From NCBI RefSeq assembly GCF_900103165.1, contig NZ_FNKY01000001.1, forward strand, positions 1 to 64,000: a stretch of DNA of 64,000 nt, read 5' to 3'. The stretch is from Nitrosospira multiformis. Its GTDB lineage: Bacteria > Pseudomonadota > Gammaproteobacteria > Burkholderiales > Nitrosomonadaceae. This document shows positions 30,469 through 40,100 of this stretch, one piece after another. The position numbers and the translations under genes are program-made. How positions within the stretch are numbered: position 1 is the stretch's first letter; every line of letters starts with the position of its first letter. The notes beneath the pieces were generated by a model. It made no database searches, was not told where the DNA came from, and saw only the letters and a program-made list of their open reading frames with translations.

Positions 30469-31437
30469 TCAGTTTCCTTCCGCCAGGTCATTTATGGTGA
30501 TTAAATCGAGCAATGTTTCGCCATTAAAATATCTTGTTACCTGATTTTCAATGAATGCTTCGAGCTTCTTTTGATGTTCAGGATGAAATACCGCGACCTT
30601 AGGGGTAATAAGTAAACGTGGTGCTGTCCAAACGGGATCGGACGAAGAAGATGGGACAGGATCGACAACGTCGAGGGCAGCGCCCCCCAGATGACCTTCC
30701 TGCAGGAGCCGGACCAATGCCTCAGTGTCAACAACCCCACCTCGGCCCATGTTGACAAGGACGGCATGTTTCGGAAGTGCACGCAAGATAGTCTCGTCAA
30801 AAAAACGGCTGGTATATTTGGTCAGCGGAAGGGTGATAAAACAAAGGTCAGCACGATGCAATTGTTCAAACCAGCTATTGTAGTCACAAAATAATTCATC
30901 GCATGCAGCGCTCGCTTCTGGCGAGTACTTCCTCGTCACACCCAGAACTGACAGCCCGTTTCTGCGCAGAATCATGGCCAACTCTCTTCCAATACGGCCC
31001 ACGCCAAAAACCATGGCGGTTTTAGGAAAGGGTAGCATGTTGAAATGGGAGTGAGCCCATACGCCTTGTTGCTGAGCCTTGACCGCTTCGGGAATTCGCC
31101 GCACGACGGACAGAGCCAATGTAAAGGCATGCCATGCGATAGCATCTGAAAAGGCCGTGCAACGGCTGAGAATCGGATTCACTCTGCGCAAATCAGAGGA
31201 CAGCAGATGATGCGGTCCGGCTGCGGTACTTTGCACCCACTTAAGGTGTTGCACATAAGGAAGTGTTTGACGCAGATATCGATGTCCCAGGATGATATCC
31301 GTATCAGCAGCGTGGCGAATAGCCATTTCTTCTGAATCAGCGACGACCACCGACACATCTTGCTGCACTTTTTCCAATCGCTCAACATGTCCCGGAGAAG
31401 GCTGGCCGTTACTATACATCACCAGTATCTTACTCAT
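30469..31437 (-). CDS. D-isomer-specific 2-hydroxyacid dehydrogenase family protein with altered active site
   Basis: The 322-residue protein has the family's NAD-binding motif GVGRIG (residues ~145-150) and the substrate Arg (Arg232 in NMGRGG). The catalytic Glu region reads LDVVDPVP instead of the usual LDVFxxEP, and the segment normally ITPH reads ITPK: residue 280 is Lys (codon AAG) in place of the general-acid His. It may therefore have different chemistry or act as a binding protein. The start overlaps the stop of the upstream glycosyltransferase-like gene by 4 bp (ATGA), and the aldolase follows 2 bp downstream. Confidence 0.8.
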   Translation of the reverse strand: MSKILVMYSNGQPSPGHVERLEKVQQDVSVVVADSEEMAIRHAADTDIILGHRYLRQTLPYVQHLKWVQSTAAGPHHLLSSDLRRVNPILSRCTAFSDAIAWHAFTLALSVVRRIPEAVKAQQQGVWAHSHFNMLPFPKTAMVFGVGRIGRELAMILRRNGLSVLGVTRKYSPEASAACDELFCDYNSWFEQLHRADLCFITLPLTKYTSRFFDETILRALPKHAVLVNMGRGGVVDTEALVRLLQEGHLGGAALDVVDPVPSSSSDPVWTAPRLLITPKVAVFHPEHQKKLEAFIENQVTRYFNGETLLDLITINDLAEGN

Positions 31438-32282
31438 TTTGTTTTACGCGATTTCATAAAGGCGCGCCAACGTTCCTTAAAGTTTCTCAGGGTTTTGCGG
31501 AACTGGTATTCAAAATTTCCCATGGGACTGACTTTGGACGTCACTGTCGAAAGGGATATTTCAGAAGAAGCCTCACGCACGGCAAGGAATTCTTTTTCAA
31601 TTTTCTCCCGATCCAACAGGTATTGACGACCCCAACGCTTTTCGAGGTCGACGCGAGACAAACCCGTACGAAGCTCAGCATAGCGTGTAATAAGATAATC
31701 CAGGCCAAGGTATTTGTAATGAAGCAGCTTGAGATCCCTTTTTTTGGGGAACACCACTCGGCCACTCGGATCGGCCTTATGTCGACCTGGAACGAAATTG
31801 GTTTCTTCGATTGCATCAGGATTAAATATGCAGAATTTATCCATCTTTTTAAAACGCATGCCGCGGGTGATCAGATCACATAAACGTTCGTCAGAATCCG
31901 GGAAAGAATCTGAAACCATCTGATAACCTTCGGCTGGTGGAATGGCGGTGATGCCCGCCTTCCGGCATTGTTGGAGATAGCCCAGTAGATCAGGGTGGTA
32001 TAGGTGTTCGTCCATACTGCAGATGATCACCCAGTCTGCTTTTTTGCGGCTCCGCTTCCATATATTGTCGTTAAACATAGCAGCGCTACCCACAAGCGAA
32101 TCAGTTTGCTTATGGAAACGGTCAAGTTCCACCTTCGGGTGCTTGGTCAGTATTTCAAGCGAGGCATCGGTGGATGCGTCGTCAAAAATGAAAAAACGAT
32201 CGGCAATTGAATTGTAATGCCGAAAGTAATAGGGAAGCATTCTTTCCTCATTCCAGCACAGCGAATAAATATGGATAATCAT
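31434..32282 (-). CDS. Glycosyltransferase family 2-like protein (Glyco_tranf_2_4 type)
   Basis: The 282-residue protein starts MIIHIYSLCWNEERMLPYYFRHY, the typical opening of the glycosyltransferase-2-like subfamily found in polysaccharide clusters, with FDDASTD and SMDEHLY as the acidic motifs. The C-terminal ~60 residues are basic and helical. It is the first gene of an apparent operon with the dehydrogenase and aldolase. The sugar and acceptor cannot be told from sequence. Confidence 0.75.
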   Translation of the reverse strand: MIIHIYSLCWNEERMLPYYFRHYNSIADRFFIFDDASTDASLEILTKHPKVELDRFHKQTDSLVGSAAMFNDNIWKRSRKKADWVIICSMDEHLYHPDLLGYLQQCRKAGITAIPPAEGYQMVSDSFPDSDERLCDLITRGMRFKKMDKFCIFNPDAIEETNFVPGRHKADPSGRVVFPKKRDLKLLHYKYLGLDYLITRYAELRTGLSRVDLEKRWGRQYLLDREKIEKEFLAVREASSEISLSTVTSKVSPMGNFEYQFRKTLRNFKERWRAFMKSRKTK

Positions 32283-32716
32283 AGGTATTGGGTGCGGGTG
32301 AGGATTTGTATTAAAAGGGGTAATAATGTATATGCGAAAAACCTTACAAGTATGATATATGCTATAACAAAGCGACAGCCTTTCCGTACATTATTTCGTA
32401 CACTATTTGCGACGATCTGGCTGGCAATGCTAAATTTTTTTAGCCTAACGAAATCAGTTCACATGCAAGCTACGGATTTAATATAGAATTCCTGCCAACC
32501 TTCCGGCAGTTCGGGAAGTTGCACCAACATGTCGCCGGTTTTCTCGCTGCCAATGTTGGGGCTGTCATTCTAGAATTTATGCGTGTTCTCAGCGATGAAA
32601 CCATGAACAAGATTTATTTGGGTTCAGGGCATTGCACAAACCCTTCTGGGCTAGCATGGGCTCTCCAAACGTCAGTGATTGCATGGGAAACGAGGAGGCA
32701 CCTATCGAATCACTCT
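32283..32716. other. 434-bp intergenic region downstream of trpE
   Basis: No convincing gene is present. The half next to the glycosyltransferase gene (32283-32490) is AT-rich and probably holds the promoter of the island, though no clear -35/-10 pair was found. The other half is more GC-rich, and its minus-strand frames contain short runs of sensible codons that may be decayed coding sequence. trpG, often found after trpE, is absent here. Confidence 0.4.
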
Positions 32717-34207
32717 CTACTCGATCTTGCTGTCCAATCCACCTTCCGCAATCTCGGCCGCGCGCAGCAGTGCCTTGGCTTTGTTCTGGGTTTCAATCCA
32801 TTCGCTTTGCGGCACGGAATCGGCAACAATGCCCGCACCCGCCTGCACGTGCAGCTTGCCGTCTTTGATGACGCCGGTACGGATGGCAATAGCCAGATCC
32901 ATATCGCCATTGAATCCGAGATAGCCTACCGCGCCTGCGTAGATGCCGCGCCTGGAAACTTCCAGCTCATCAATGATTTCCATCGCCCGCACTTTGGGCG
33001 CACCGCTCACGGTACCCGCTGGAAAAGTGGCGCGCAGCACATCCATCGCATTCAGGCCTGGCTTGAGCTTGCCATCCACATTGGAAACAATGTGCATAAC
33101 GTGGGAGTAATGCTCGATTTGCATGTTTTCCGTGACTTTAACTGTCCCGGTCTGCGCGACGCGGCCGACATCGTTGCGCCCGAGGTCCATCAGCATTAAA
33201 TGTTCCGCACGTTCTTTCGGGTCGTCCAGCAGATCGGCCGCCAGCGCGGAATCTTCCTGGATGGTTTTGCCGCGCGGACGGGTACCGGCGATTGGACGTA
33301 CGGTCACGGTGCCGCCTTCCAGGCGTACCAGGATTTCGGGTGATGCCCCAACCACGTGAAACTCGCCAAAGTGATAATAAAACATGTATGGCGAAGGATT
33401 GAGACTGCGCAGCGCGCGATAAAGCGCCAGCGGCGAGGCCCCATAAGGCTTGCTGGTGCGCTGCGACAAAACCACCTGCATGATGTCGCCATCAAAAATA
33501 TAGCGCTTGGCGCGCTCCACCGCTTCAATGAAATCTGCTTCATTGAATTCCGAGACAGCCTCGGCGGGCTTGCTCGGCACTTCAAGCGGGATTTCCACCG
33601 GTTTACGGAGATTGGCAAGCAGCTCCTTCAGGCGTTTTTTTGCGACTTTATACGCTTCCGCTGCTTCCATTGAACCCGTGTCGCCAAGGGCTGCATACAC
33701 GATGAGATAGAGTTTGCCGGAAAGATTATCCACCACCGCCAGCTCTTCAGACAGCAATAGCAGCATATCGGGTGTATTGAGCGTATCCGGGCGGGCATGA
33801 CCTGCAAGTTTATACTCGATATATCGTACGGCATCGTAGGCAAAATAGCCTACGAGACCGCCGCAGAAACGGGGCAAACCGGGGTATGGCGCTGCCTTGA
33901 AGCGCGACAGATAGGACTCCACGAAAGCCAGCGGATCTCCTGCCTCAACTTCCTGCGATCCCGCACCATTGATGATTCTGACACGGTTGCCTCGCGCCTC
34001 TATCCGAGTCCGGGCAGGCAAACCAATAAAAGAATAGCGTCCGAAGCGCTCGCCACCCTGCACCGACTCCAGTAAATAGGAGTAAGGCCGGTTGGCAAGC
34101 TTTAGATAAACCGACAGAGGCGTATCCAGATCAGCGAATGTTTCCAGCACCACCGGGATACGGTTGTAGCCTTGCGCGACAAGGTCATTGAATTCAGTTT
34201 CAGTCAT
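32717..34207 (-). CDS. trpE: Anthranilate synthase component I
   Basis: TrpE makes anthranilate from chorismate with ammonia supplied by TrpG, the first step of tryptophan synthesis. The 496-residue protein has the LLES feedback-inhibition motif ([20 protein letters not shown]) and the chorismate-binding motifs [22 protein letters not shown] and [11 protein letters not shown]. The start [10 protein letters not shown] is preferred over a TTG five codons upstream. A Trp-rich leader peptide and hairpins lie upstream. No trpG follows; an accessory island does. Confidence 0.97.
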   Translation of the reverse strand: MTETEFNDLVAQGYNRIPVVLETFADLDTPLSVYLKLANRPYSYLLESVQGGERFGRYSFIGLPARTRIEARGNRVRIINGAGSQEVEAGDPLAFVESYLSRFKAAPYPGLPRFCGGLVGYFAYDAVRYIEYKLAGHARPDTLNTPDMLLLLSEELAVVDNLSGKLYLIVYAALGDTGSMEAAEAYKVAKKRLKELLANLRKPVEIPLEVPSKPAEAVSEFNEADFIEAVERAKRYIFDGDIMQVVLSQRTSKPYGASPLALYRALRSLNPSPYMFYYHFGEFHVVGASPEILVRLEGGTVTVRPIAGTRPRGKTIQEDSALAADLLDDPKERAEHLMLMDLGRNDVGRVAQTGTVKVTENMQIEHYSHVMHIVSNVDGKLKPGLNAMDVLRATFPAGTVSGAPKVRAMEIIDELEVSRRGIYAGAVGYLGFNGDMDLAIAIRTGVIKDGKLHVQAGAGIVADSVPQSEWIETQNKAKALLRAAEIAEGGLDSKIE

Positions 34208-34245
34208 GATTTGATCCCACAAAAACAGGAAGGGCAGAAATAGCG

Positions 34246-34309
34246 TGGCGTGTGAATGCTAGGCACGCCAGCAATCAAGGCCAGGGCGCCAGGGACGCCA
34301 GGCCTTGAT
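34246..34309 (-). promoter_or_regulatory. Candidate trp attenuator hairpins upstream of trpE
   Basis: Hairpin 1 (34274-34309) pairs ATCAAGGCC with GGCCTTGAT, extended inward by GGCG/CGCC, and contains two of the three leader TGG codons in its stem and loop. Hairpin 2 (34246-34270) pairs TGGCGTG with CACGCCA and covers the third TGG and the leader stop. The CGCC of hairpin 1 can pair with the GGCG of hairpin 2, giving an alternative fold. Downstream of hairpin 2 the transcript is T-rich but lacks a clean T-run, so control of termination or of trpE translation are both possible. Confidence 0.5.
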
Positions 34310-34345
34310 CGCGTATTCCTCGATTCCGGTGTTTTCGCGAATCAT
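34259..34345 (-). CDS. trpL: trp leader peptide (28 codons, three Trp), candidate attenuator peptide
   Basis: The 28-codon frame begins with an ATG overlapping the gph stop by 4 bp (ATGA at 34342-34345) and ends at TAG 34259-34261, 51 bp before trpE. Its C-terminal half reads KAWRPWRPGLDCWRA, with three TGG codons in 11 residues, strongly enriched for the rarest amino acid. The position between gph and trpE and the hairpins in the same stretch match leader peptides of ribosome-mediated attenuation. No homology is claimed; the call rests on Trp content, position and structure. Confidence 0.65.
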   Translation of the reverse strand: MIRENTGIEEYAIKAWRPWRPGLDCWRA

Positions 34346-35070
34346 GACAATTTCTGAATTAATTTTGTAGCATCGTATACGGACGTAACGATGGCGTCGC
34401 AATCCAGTTCGCGCACATCGCGCCCCTCATTGTAGCCATAGGGTACGCAAAAGACATGGCAGCCCGCTGCACGTGCCGCTTCGGCGTCATTGAGGGAGTC
34501 GCCAATCAGCAGCATTTCATGGGGGAGGATGTCGAAATGTGTACAAGCATGCAGCAGGGGCATCGGGTCAGGTTTCTTTTTCGGGAGGCTGTCGCCTGAC
34601 AGGACGATATCAAAATAATCGAACAGGCCAGTGGCGCGGAGCAGCGGCAAGGTGAACGCCTCAGCCTTGTTGGTGACGCAGGCCAGACGAAAATTCGCTT
34701 CCCGCAGGGCGTTCAATCCCTCTATTACGCCTGGATAGGGCCGTGTATTAACGCACAGCGTTTTCGCGTAATCGCGCTCGTAGATCGGCATCGCTTTGTC
34801 GAATAATTCAGCATCGGGCTCATCATCGAGACTGCCGGTCAGCGAACGCTTCACCAACTTCTGTATGCCCTTGCCGATATAGGATTGAATGGTCTCCAGC
34901 GGTAGTTCGGCCCTGCCCAGTTCCCGAAGCATCATATTGGCCGCCGCGGCAAGATCGCCCGCCGTATCGAGAAGCGTACCATCCAGATCGATCATTACAG
35001 CCTTGATCAACAGGGGAAATTCGATGTCTGCCGCAGAGGTATCTGCGAGCCGCGAAGCGCTTTTGTTCAC
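34342..35070 (-). CDS. gph: Phosphoglycolate phosphatase (HAD family)
   Basis: Gph dephosphorylates 2-phosphoglycolate, the product of Rubisco oxygenation and of DNA-end repair. The 242-residue protein has HAD motif I DLDGTLLDTAGDL (near residue 28), motif III Lys in PKKKPDP and motif IV GDSLNDAEAARAAG. A ~25-residue N-terminal extension precedes the core. It follows rpe on the same strand, and both genes would serve the Calvin cycle expected in an autotrophic nitrifier. Its stop overlaps the trp leader start by 4 bp. Confidence 0.93.
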   Translation of the reverse strand: MNKSASRLADTSAADIEFPLLIKAVMIDLDGTLLDTAGDLAAAANMMLRELGRAELPLETIQSYIGKGIQKLVKRSLTGSLDDEPDAELFDKAMPIYERDYAKTLCVNTRPYPGVIEGLNALREANFRLACVTNKAEAFTLPLLRATGLFDYFDIVLSGDSLPKKKPDPMPLLHACTHFDILPHEMLLIGDSLNDAEAARAAGCHVFCVPYGYNEGRDVRELDCDAIVTSVYDATKLIQKLS

Positions 35071-35165
35071 GTAGTATATTCCTGACAGTCAAGTAAAGTT
35101 CCGTAGCTTACGACGCACTCGCAAATCTGGATTCTCCGAGGCGCCCTGTTGTTTCGGGACTGAAA

Positions 35166-35849
35166 TCAAGCTTTCGCCAGCTCGGCCCGCAACGCTGCGA
35201 CTACCGTATCATAGCGGTGCGGATCGCTGTCCTTGCCTGCGCCATAAATGGCGGAACCCGCCACGAAAGTGTCGGCCCCGGCGCGGGCAATCTCGGCGAT
35301 GTTATCCACCTTTACGCCGCCATCAATCTCCAGCATGATGTCTTTGCCGGTTGCATCAATGCGTTTGCGCACCGCTTTTAATTTTTCCAGTGCTTCAGGG
35401 ATGAATTTCTGCCCACCGAAACCGGGGTTTACCGACATGATCAGCACCAGATCCAGTTTATCCAGCACATGATCAAGATAATATAAAGGCGTCGCGGGAT
35501 TGAATACCAACCCTGCTTTGCAGCCCTGTTCCTTGATGAGCCCGATGGTGCGGTCGATATGCCTGGACGCTTCCGGGTGAAAGGAAATAATATTGGCGCC
35601 AGCCTTGGCAAAGTCCGGAACAATGCGGTCAACCGGCTCAACCATCAGATGCACATCAATAATCGCCTGGGTCAGGGGACGGATTGCTTCACACACGAGC
35701 GGGCCAATGGTGAGATTAGGCACGTAGTGATTATCCATCACATCAAAATGGATGATATCCGCACCTGAATCGATAACGGCGGTGATTTCCTCGCCCAGCT
35801 TGGCAAAATTTGCGGAAAGAATGCTCGGAGCAATGCGATAATTAGCCAT
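35166..35849 (-). CDS. rpe: Ribulose-phosphate 3-epimerase
   Basis: Rpe interconverts ribulose 5-phosphate and xylulose 5-phosphate in the pentose phosphate and Calvin cycles. The 227-residue TIM barrel starts [15 protein letters not shown] (upstream in-frame codons are not conserved), has [15 protein letters not shown] with metal His and Asp, [19 protein letters not shown], and EIDGGV. It is followed by gph 95 bp downstream. Confidence 0.96.
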   Translation of the reverse strand: MANYRIAPSILSANFAKLGEEITAVIDSGADIIHFDVMDNHYVPNLTIGPLVCEAIRPLTQAIIDVHLMVEPVDRIVPDFAKAGANIISFHPEASRHIDRTIGLIKEQGCKAGLVFNPATPLYYLDHVLDKLDLVLIMSVNPGFGGQKFIPEALEKLKAVRKRIDATGKDIMLEIDGGVKVDNIAEIARAGADTFVAGSAIYGAGKDSDPHRYDTVVAALRAELAKA

Positions 35850-36012
35850 GAAGGCTTCCTTATAATCAAAAAACACCATTTTAACCGCAAATAGCTGTTT
35901 CGCGCTAACAGCTTCATCCTGTAAGCCATCATTCTGTCATTTTTATCACGCAGTACCATATTTTGTAGCCACCACCCTTGCCGTGACTCAAAAAATAGTG
36001 TGCAATGCGGGG

Positions 36013-36396
36013 ATGGCTGAAAGTAAAAAATATGAGATTATTGTAACGGTTCACACTACCTACCTCCCGGAACAATCGGACGAAGCGCTCGACCGTTACG
36101 TTTTCGCGTATACCATTATGCTTGCCAATACCGGCACGGTCGCGGCGCAGCTCATCAGCCGCCACTGGATTATTGCAGATGGAACGGGCGGCGTGCAGGA
36201 GGTACGGGGACTGGGAGTGGTTGGCGAGCAGCCGCTCCTAAAACCCGGCGACAGTTTCGAGTATACAAGTGGTACCGCCATTTCCACGCCGGTTGGGTCG
36301 ATGAAAGGCAGCTATCAAATGGTGGCTGAAGACGGTCTGCGCTTTGATGCAACCATTCCTGAATTCATCTTGAGTGTACCAAGGGTATTGCATTAA
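36013..36396 (+). CDS. apaG: ApaG domain protein
   Basis: The 127-residue protein is a stand-alone ApaG fold: YEIIVTVHTTYLPEQSDEALDRYVFAYTI, NTGTVAAQLISRHWIIADGTG, the EVRGLGVVGEQP motif and a C-terminal PEFILSVPRVLH. ApaG is linked to Co/Mg resistance and is often near ApaH, but its biochemical role is unclear. The start MAESKKYEI is chosen as the usual family start; an upstream in-frame start at 35983 would add 10 residues. It diverges from rpe. Confidence 0.93.
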   Translation: MAESKKYEIIVTVHTTYLPEQSDEALDRYVFAYTIMLANTGTVAAQLISRHWIIADGTGGVQEVRGLGVVGEQPLLKPGDSFEYTSGTAISTPVGSMKGSYQMVAEDGLRFDATIPEFILSVPRVLH

Positions 36397-36470
36397 GGGG
36401 TTCGCCGCATGTTTGCCGCGAACGCGACGCTGGCAAGATCAGGAATTGAAACATTCGGTTAGGTTTAATT

Positions 36471-36490
36471 AGGGCCTGTTAACAGGCCCT
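36471..36490. terminator. Perfect 20-bp palindrome between apaG and der
   Basis: AGGGCCTGTTAACAGGCCCT is a perfect 20-bp palindrome overlapping the der stop codon, between convergent apaG and der. AATTAAACC follows on the der side, a weak T/A tract. It may act as a bidirectional terminator. Confidence 0.5.
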
Positions 36491-37889
36491 AACCATATTT
36501 TTTCCGGCCAACCATACGGCGGCGGTGAGCACGTTTTGCTTCCGCTTCGCTGAGGGGTGCCGGACTTTTTTCAGCGTAGGGATTTCGACCCGACCTGAAT
36601 ACAACCCGCAACGGTGTACCTTCCAGCCGAAAGGTTTCGCGAAAAGTGTTTTCAAGATAGCGCTGATAAGTTTCGGGAACCTTATCGAGGGCACTGCCAT
36701 GGATCACAATCAATGGCGGGTTGGAGCCGCCCTGATGGGCATAACGAAGCTTGGGACGTGATAAGCCGGCGCGCGGTGGCTGCTGCTTCTCGACTGCCGC
36801 CAACAGGGCGCGGGTAAGTTTGGGGGTAGATAGATTTGCCATCGCGGCCGCATAAGCCGCATCAATCGATGGGAGCAGTCCTTTCATGCCGCTGCCTCGC
36901 AATGCCGAGATATAGTGGAGTTTAGCGAAATTCAGTAAAAAAGCGAGTTTCCGGGCAATATCGTTCTTGATGGTATCGCGCTGATAATTGTCCAGACCGT
37001 CCCATTTGTTAACGGCCACCACCAGCGCGCGCCCCGTTTCCAGGATGAACCCGGCGATGTGTGCATCCTGGTCGGAAATTTCGTTTCCCGCGTCCAACAC
37101 CAGCACCACCACATTGGCATCTTCCACCGACTGCAAGGTCTTGACCACCGAGAATTTTTCCACGGTCTCAAATACCTTGCCGCGACGGCGCAAACCGGCG
37201 GTGTCGATCAACGTATACGGACGTCCGTTGCGGTGAAAGTCAATATAGATACTGTCGCGGGTGGTACCTGGCTGATCAAACGCAATGACGCGTTCCTCGC
37301 CCAGCAGCGTATTCACCAGCGTGGATTTGCCAACGTTGGGACGCCCCACAATAGCAATTTTTGGGTGCCTGTCCTCTTTTTCTTCTTCTTGCGGCAGTGG
37401 AAAATCCGCTAACGCCAGTTCCACCAGCTCGTTCACATTGTCGCCGTGCGCGGCGGAGATCGCACAGGGTTCCCCCAGACCCAGTTCGTGAAATTCGGCG
37501 GTGACAACGGATGACGCCATGCCTTCGGCTTTATTCACCACCAGTATGATTTCGCGTCCCGTTTTACGCAGTTGCTCCGCAATTACCTTATCATGCGGCG
37601 CCAAACCGGTTCTGCCATCGACGATAAACAGCACCCTATCCGCTTCATCCACCGCTTGTCGAGTCTGCTTGGCCATCTCATGCAAAATGCCTTCCTTCAC
37701 CATCGGCTCAAAGCCACCGGTGTCGACTACCAGGTAGGGCTTATCGCCCAGCCTGCCATGGCCGTAATGGCGATCCCGCGTCAACCCCGGAATATCCGCC
37801 ACAATGGCGTCACGGCTGCGGGTCAGGCGATTAAAAAGCGTTGATTTGCCGACATTGGGCCGCCCGACCAGTACTAGGGTGGGTTTCAT
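36489..37889 (-). CDS. der: Ribosome-associated GTPase Der (EngA)
   Basis: Der is an essential double GTPase in 50S subunit assembly. The 466-residue protein has two complete G domains in tandem, each with [10 protein letters not shown] (near residues 8 and 184), DTGGFE/DTAGLR and NKAE/NKWD, and a C-terminal KH-like domain with basic tail. The order der-bamB-yfgM-hisS-ispG-rodZ is the standard proteobacterial one in reverse. Confidence 0.97.
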   Translation of the reverse strand: MKPTLVLVGRPNVGKSTLFNRLTRSRDAIVADIPGLTRDRHYGHGRLGDKPYLVVDTGGFEPMVKEGILHEMAKQTRQAVDEADRVLFIVDGRTGLAPHDKVIAEQLRKTGREIILVVNKAEGMASSVVTAEFHELGLGEPCAISAAHGDNVNELVELALADFPLPQEEEKEDRHPKIAIVGRPNVGKSTLVNTLLGEERVIAFDQPGTTRDSIYIDFHRNGRPYTLIDTAGLRRRGKVFETVEKFSVVKTLQSVEDANVVVLVLDAGNEISDQDAHIAGFILETGRALVVAVNKWDGLDNYQRDTIKNDIARKLAFLLNFAKLHYISALRGSGMKGLLPSIDAAYAAAMANLSTPKLTRALLAAVEKQQPPRAGLSRPKLRYAHQGGSNPPLIVIHGSALDKVPETYQRYLENTFRETFRLEGTPLRVVFRSGRNPYAEKSPAPLSEAEAKRAHRRRMVGRKKYG

Positions 37890-38000
37890 GACTTCCGGTT
37901 CTTATGCGAAGACCATCCATCCTTCTGCTCGGAAGGATAACGGTGAGCGTATTCCAAAATAAACAAACGAGCCCAAAATGAAGGAGCCCAACGAGACCGG

Positions 38001-39206
38001 TTACATACCGAAAGCATAAAGCCCGCCTTTCATGGTCTGCACCACGAAACCATTAGGCAGAGATACGGGACGGGCAACGATGGCGCTCCCGTCAGTGGCG
38101 GATCGAGCGACAATACTACCGGTGTCATTCCTGATGAGATTTACATAGCCTAGAGAATCCCCCACCACCACATGCTCATCCCGAATGAGCGGGGGAGATA
38201 ATTGGACGCCCTTGAGCATATCCTGTTTCCAGATACTGGTGCCATCCTTTTTATTGTAAGCTACCACCGCGCCTTGAACGTCGCTCACGTAGATGTAATG
38301 ATCATTCATGGCGAGACCCGCGCTGCTCGACGCGTCTCGCGCCCAAATCTGAGTACCATTAGCGATCTCAAAACAGGCAACGCGTCCCTGATAAGCGACA
38401 GCGCATATCTGCTGTTCGTCAGCCACTGGCAGGCTGGTGACATCCGTCATCCGCTCCAGTTCTGTCGCACCCCGTGGCCGCGATACCACCGCCTCCCACG
38501 TTACCGCGCCGTTTGCCAGATTTATCGCCACCAGTTTTCCGCCCGCGAATCCGGCGAATACCATCCCTTGCGAGATCAGTACACCGGCATAGCTCCGAAC
38601 CGTCAGGGATGGCGTTGCGCCCTGGTATATCCACTTACGTTTACCGCTGCCGGCATCCAGACTGAAAATACGGCCATCTCCAGTGCGCACCACTACTGTG
38701 CCGCTATCCGCTCGCGGCGGACTTAACACTTCGGTGGATACTTGGGCCGTCCACAGGGCTTTACCATCTTTGCTGCCATATGTCAGAACCTCGCCTTTGA
38801 GGGTCCCAACCAGTAACATTCCGTCACCCGCACCCACGCCACCCGACAATTTATGCCTGGTATTGACATTTCCCGCTTGTTTGCCCGTAACAGGATCAAA
38901 ACGCACCAGGAACCCATCCATACTGGCGGCATAAACGGCGCCATTCTCGTATACCGGCATAAATCCCAGCGCCTTACTTTCCTCAATGCCGTTCTGCCAC
39001 AATGGGCGCGCTCCCGGAATTGTCTTTAATTGGGCAGCCTGTTCCGGGCTCATCTCAAAGGTCTCGCCTCCAAGGAGCCCGCCGCTGATACCCGCCACAT
39101 CGATATCCGCCAAGTCACGCGCAATGTCGCGCGCCATATCAATGAGACTCACACATCCGGAAAATGCCAACAGCGGCACCAGCAGCAGGATATGCCGTCG
39201 AATCAT
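38001..39206 (-). CDS. bamB: Outer membrane protein assembly factor BamB (lipoprotein)
   Basis: BamB is the WD40-like beta-propeller lipoprotein of the BAM complex. The 401-residue protein has a lipoprotein signal MIRRHILLLVPLLAFSGC with Cys18, then repeated PQQ-type blades (GKALWTAQVST, GKRKWIYQG, GAVTWEAVVS, GTQIWARDAS, GTSIWKQDM). The start abuts an interspersed repeat end (GGATTTAAG-ATG). It sits between der and the YfgM-like gene. Confidence 0.95.
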   Translation of the reverse strand: MIRRHILLLVPLLAFSGCVSLIDMARDIARDLADIDVAGISGGLLGGETFEMSPEQAAQLKTIPGARPLWQNGIEESKALGFMPVYENGAVYAASMDGFLVRFDPVTGKQAGNVNTRHKLSGGVGAGDGMLLVGTLKGEVLTYGSKDGKALWTAQVSTEVLSPPRADSGTVVVRTGDGRIFSLDAGSGKRKWIYQGATPSLTVRSYAGVLISQGMVFAGFAGGKLVAINLANGAVTWEAVVSRPRGATELERMTDVTSLPVADEQQICAVAYQGRVACFEIANGTQIWARDASSSAGLAMNDHYIYVSDVQGAVVAYNKKDGTSIWKQDMLKGVQLSPPLIRDEHVVVGDSLGYVNLIRNDTGSIVARSATDGSAIVARPVSLPNGFVVQTMKGGLYAFGM

Positions 39207-39326
39207 CTTAAATCCGGCAGTTGTAGCGAACTCACCAGAAAGGTGAAGATCAAATGGTGCAAAAATTCATTATGGGTCATGACGTTAAACAAGGGAATGA
39301 GCGATTAACCACCGGATTCAGGATCA
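39207..39326. repeat. Interspersed TIR element, copy C (short form, upstream of bamB)
   Basis: The ~120-bp element has ends CTTAAATCCGGCAGTTG and CACCGGATTCAGGATCAT. The sequence next to the left end runs straight into TAGCGAACTCACCAGAAAGG, the segment found ~140 bp further in within copy A, so this is an internal deletion form. TCACC-agaa-AGGTGA makes a small hairpin. The left end touches the bamB start codon. The rest of 39327-39434 shows no recognised feature. Confidence 0.75.
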
Positions 39327-39434
39327 TGCAAATAATCCTGGAGAATCTCTGCATCAGTCTTCCGTGGATAGTTTGCCGTCTACGCCTCATTCTTGCGGTC
39401 TTATTATGCGCACAATCGAAAATTCGAGGTGCCT

Positions 39435-40073
39435 CTATTTACCTTCCGCCAGGGCATCCAACTTCATTTGAACGATACTATGATAGGTACCTTTTTTACC
39501 CAGCTTGTCGAGTGCCATTTGATAAGCGGCACGTGCTTCGGGAACCTTACCCGCCGAAGTAAGGACATCGCCTTTGAGATCCGCATAAAGGCCATCAAAA
39601 GATTCACCATGCTTGGTATCCAGCAGCCTCACGGCATCGTCGTATTTTTTCTCGTCCAGGGATATGCCTGCCAACCGCAACCGCACAAGATCCTTCAACT
39701 CTTCTTCCTTGGCATTATCCAGCACCCACTGAAAACGGCTTTTGGCATTTTGCATGTCGCCCCCCTCGAGACTCGCACGTGCCGAAATCAATGCGGCACG
39801 CGCCGCGTAGCCACTGGCGGGAAAGCCTTCCATCAGCAAATGTGAGGCATCGCTAATTTTCTTGGGATCACCACTTGCCTCGACTTGCAACAGCGAGGCA
39901 TATAGTTCCGCTGCCTGCTGAGTCTGTTGCGCCTTATAGTATTTCCATGCCTGCTGGCCACCCATGCCTGCAATCAAAATCGCCACAATTATAATCACCA
40001 GCGTGCCATAGGCTTCCCACCAGGATTTAAGCCCATCAATTTTTTCCTGCTCTTCCAGATCATAGGTCGCCAT
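39435..40073 (-). CDS. yfgM: YfgM-like ancillary SecYEG translocon protein (TPR-like)
   Basis: The 212-residue protein has a cytoplasmic N-terminus MATYDLEEQEKIDGLKSWWEAY, one membrane helix (GTLVIIIVAILIAGMGG) and a periplasmic tetratricopeptide-like helical domain, the layout of YfgM. YfgM associates with the translocon and PpiD and aids periplasmic folding. Its place between hisS and bamB is conserved. Confidence 0.9.
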   Translation of the reverse strand: MATYDLEEQEKIDGLKSWWEAYGTLVIIIVAILIAGMGGQQAWKYYKAQQTQQAAELYASLLQVEASGDPKKISDASHLLMEGFPASGYAARAALISARASLEGGDMQNAKSRFQWVLDNAKEEELKDLVRLRLAGISLDEKKYDDAVRLLDTKHGESFDGLYADLKGDVLTSAGKVPEARAAYQMALDKLGKKGTYHSIVQMKLDALAEGK

Positions 40074-40100
40074 TTAATTTCCTGATAAGAATTTTCTGAT

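Noticed and set aside
32519-33199. 226-codon plus-strand frame overlapping trpE
   Set aside because: Mostly antisense to trpE, with no domain and no convincing ribosome-binding site.
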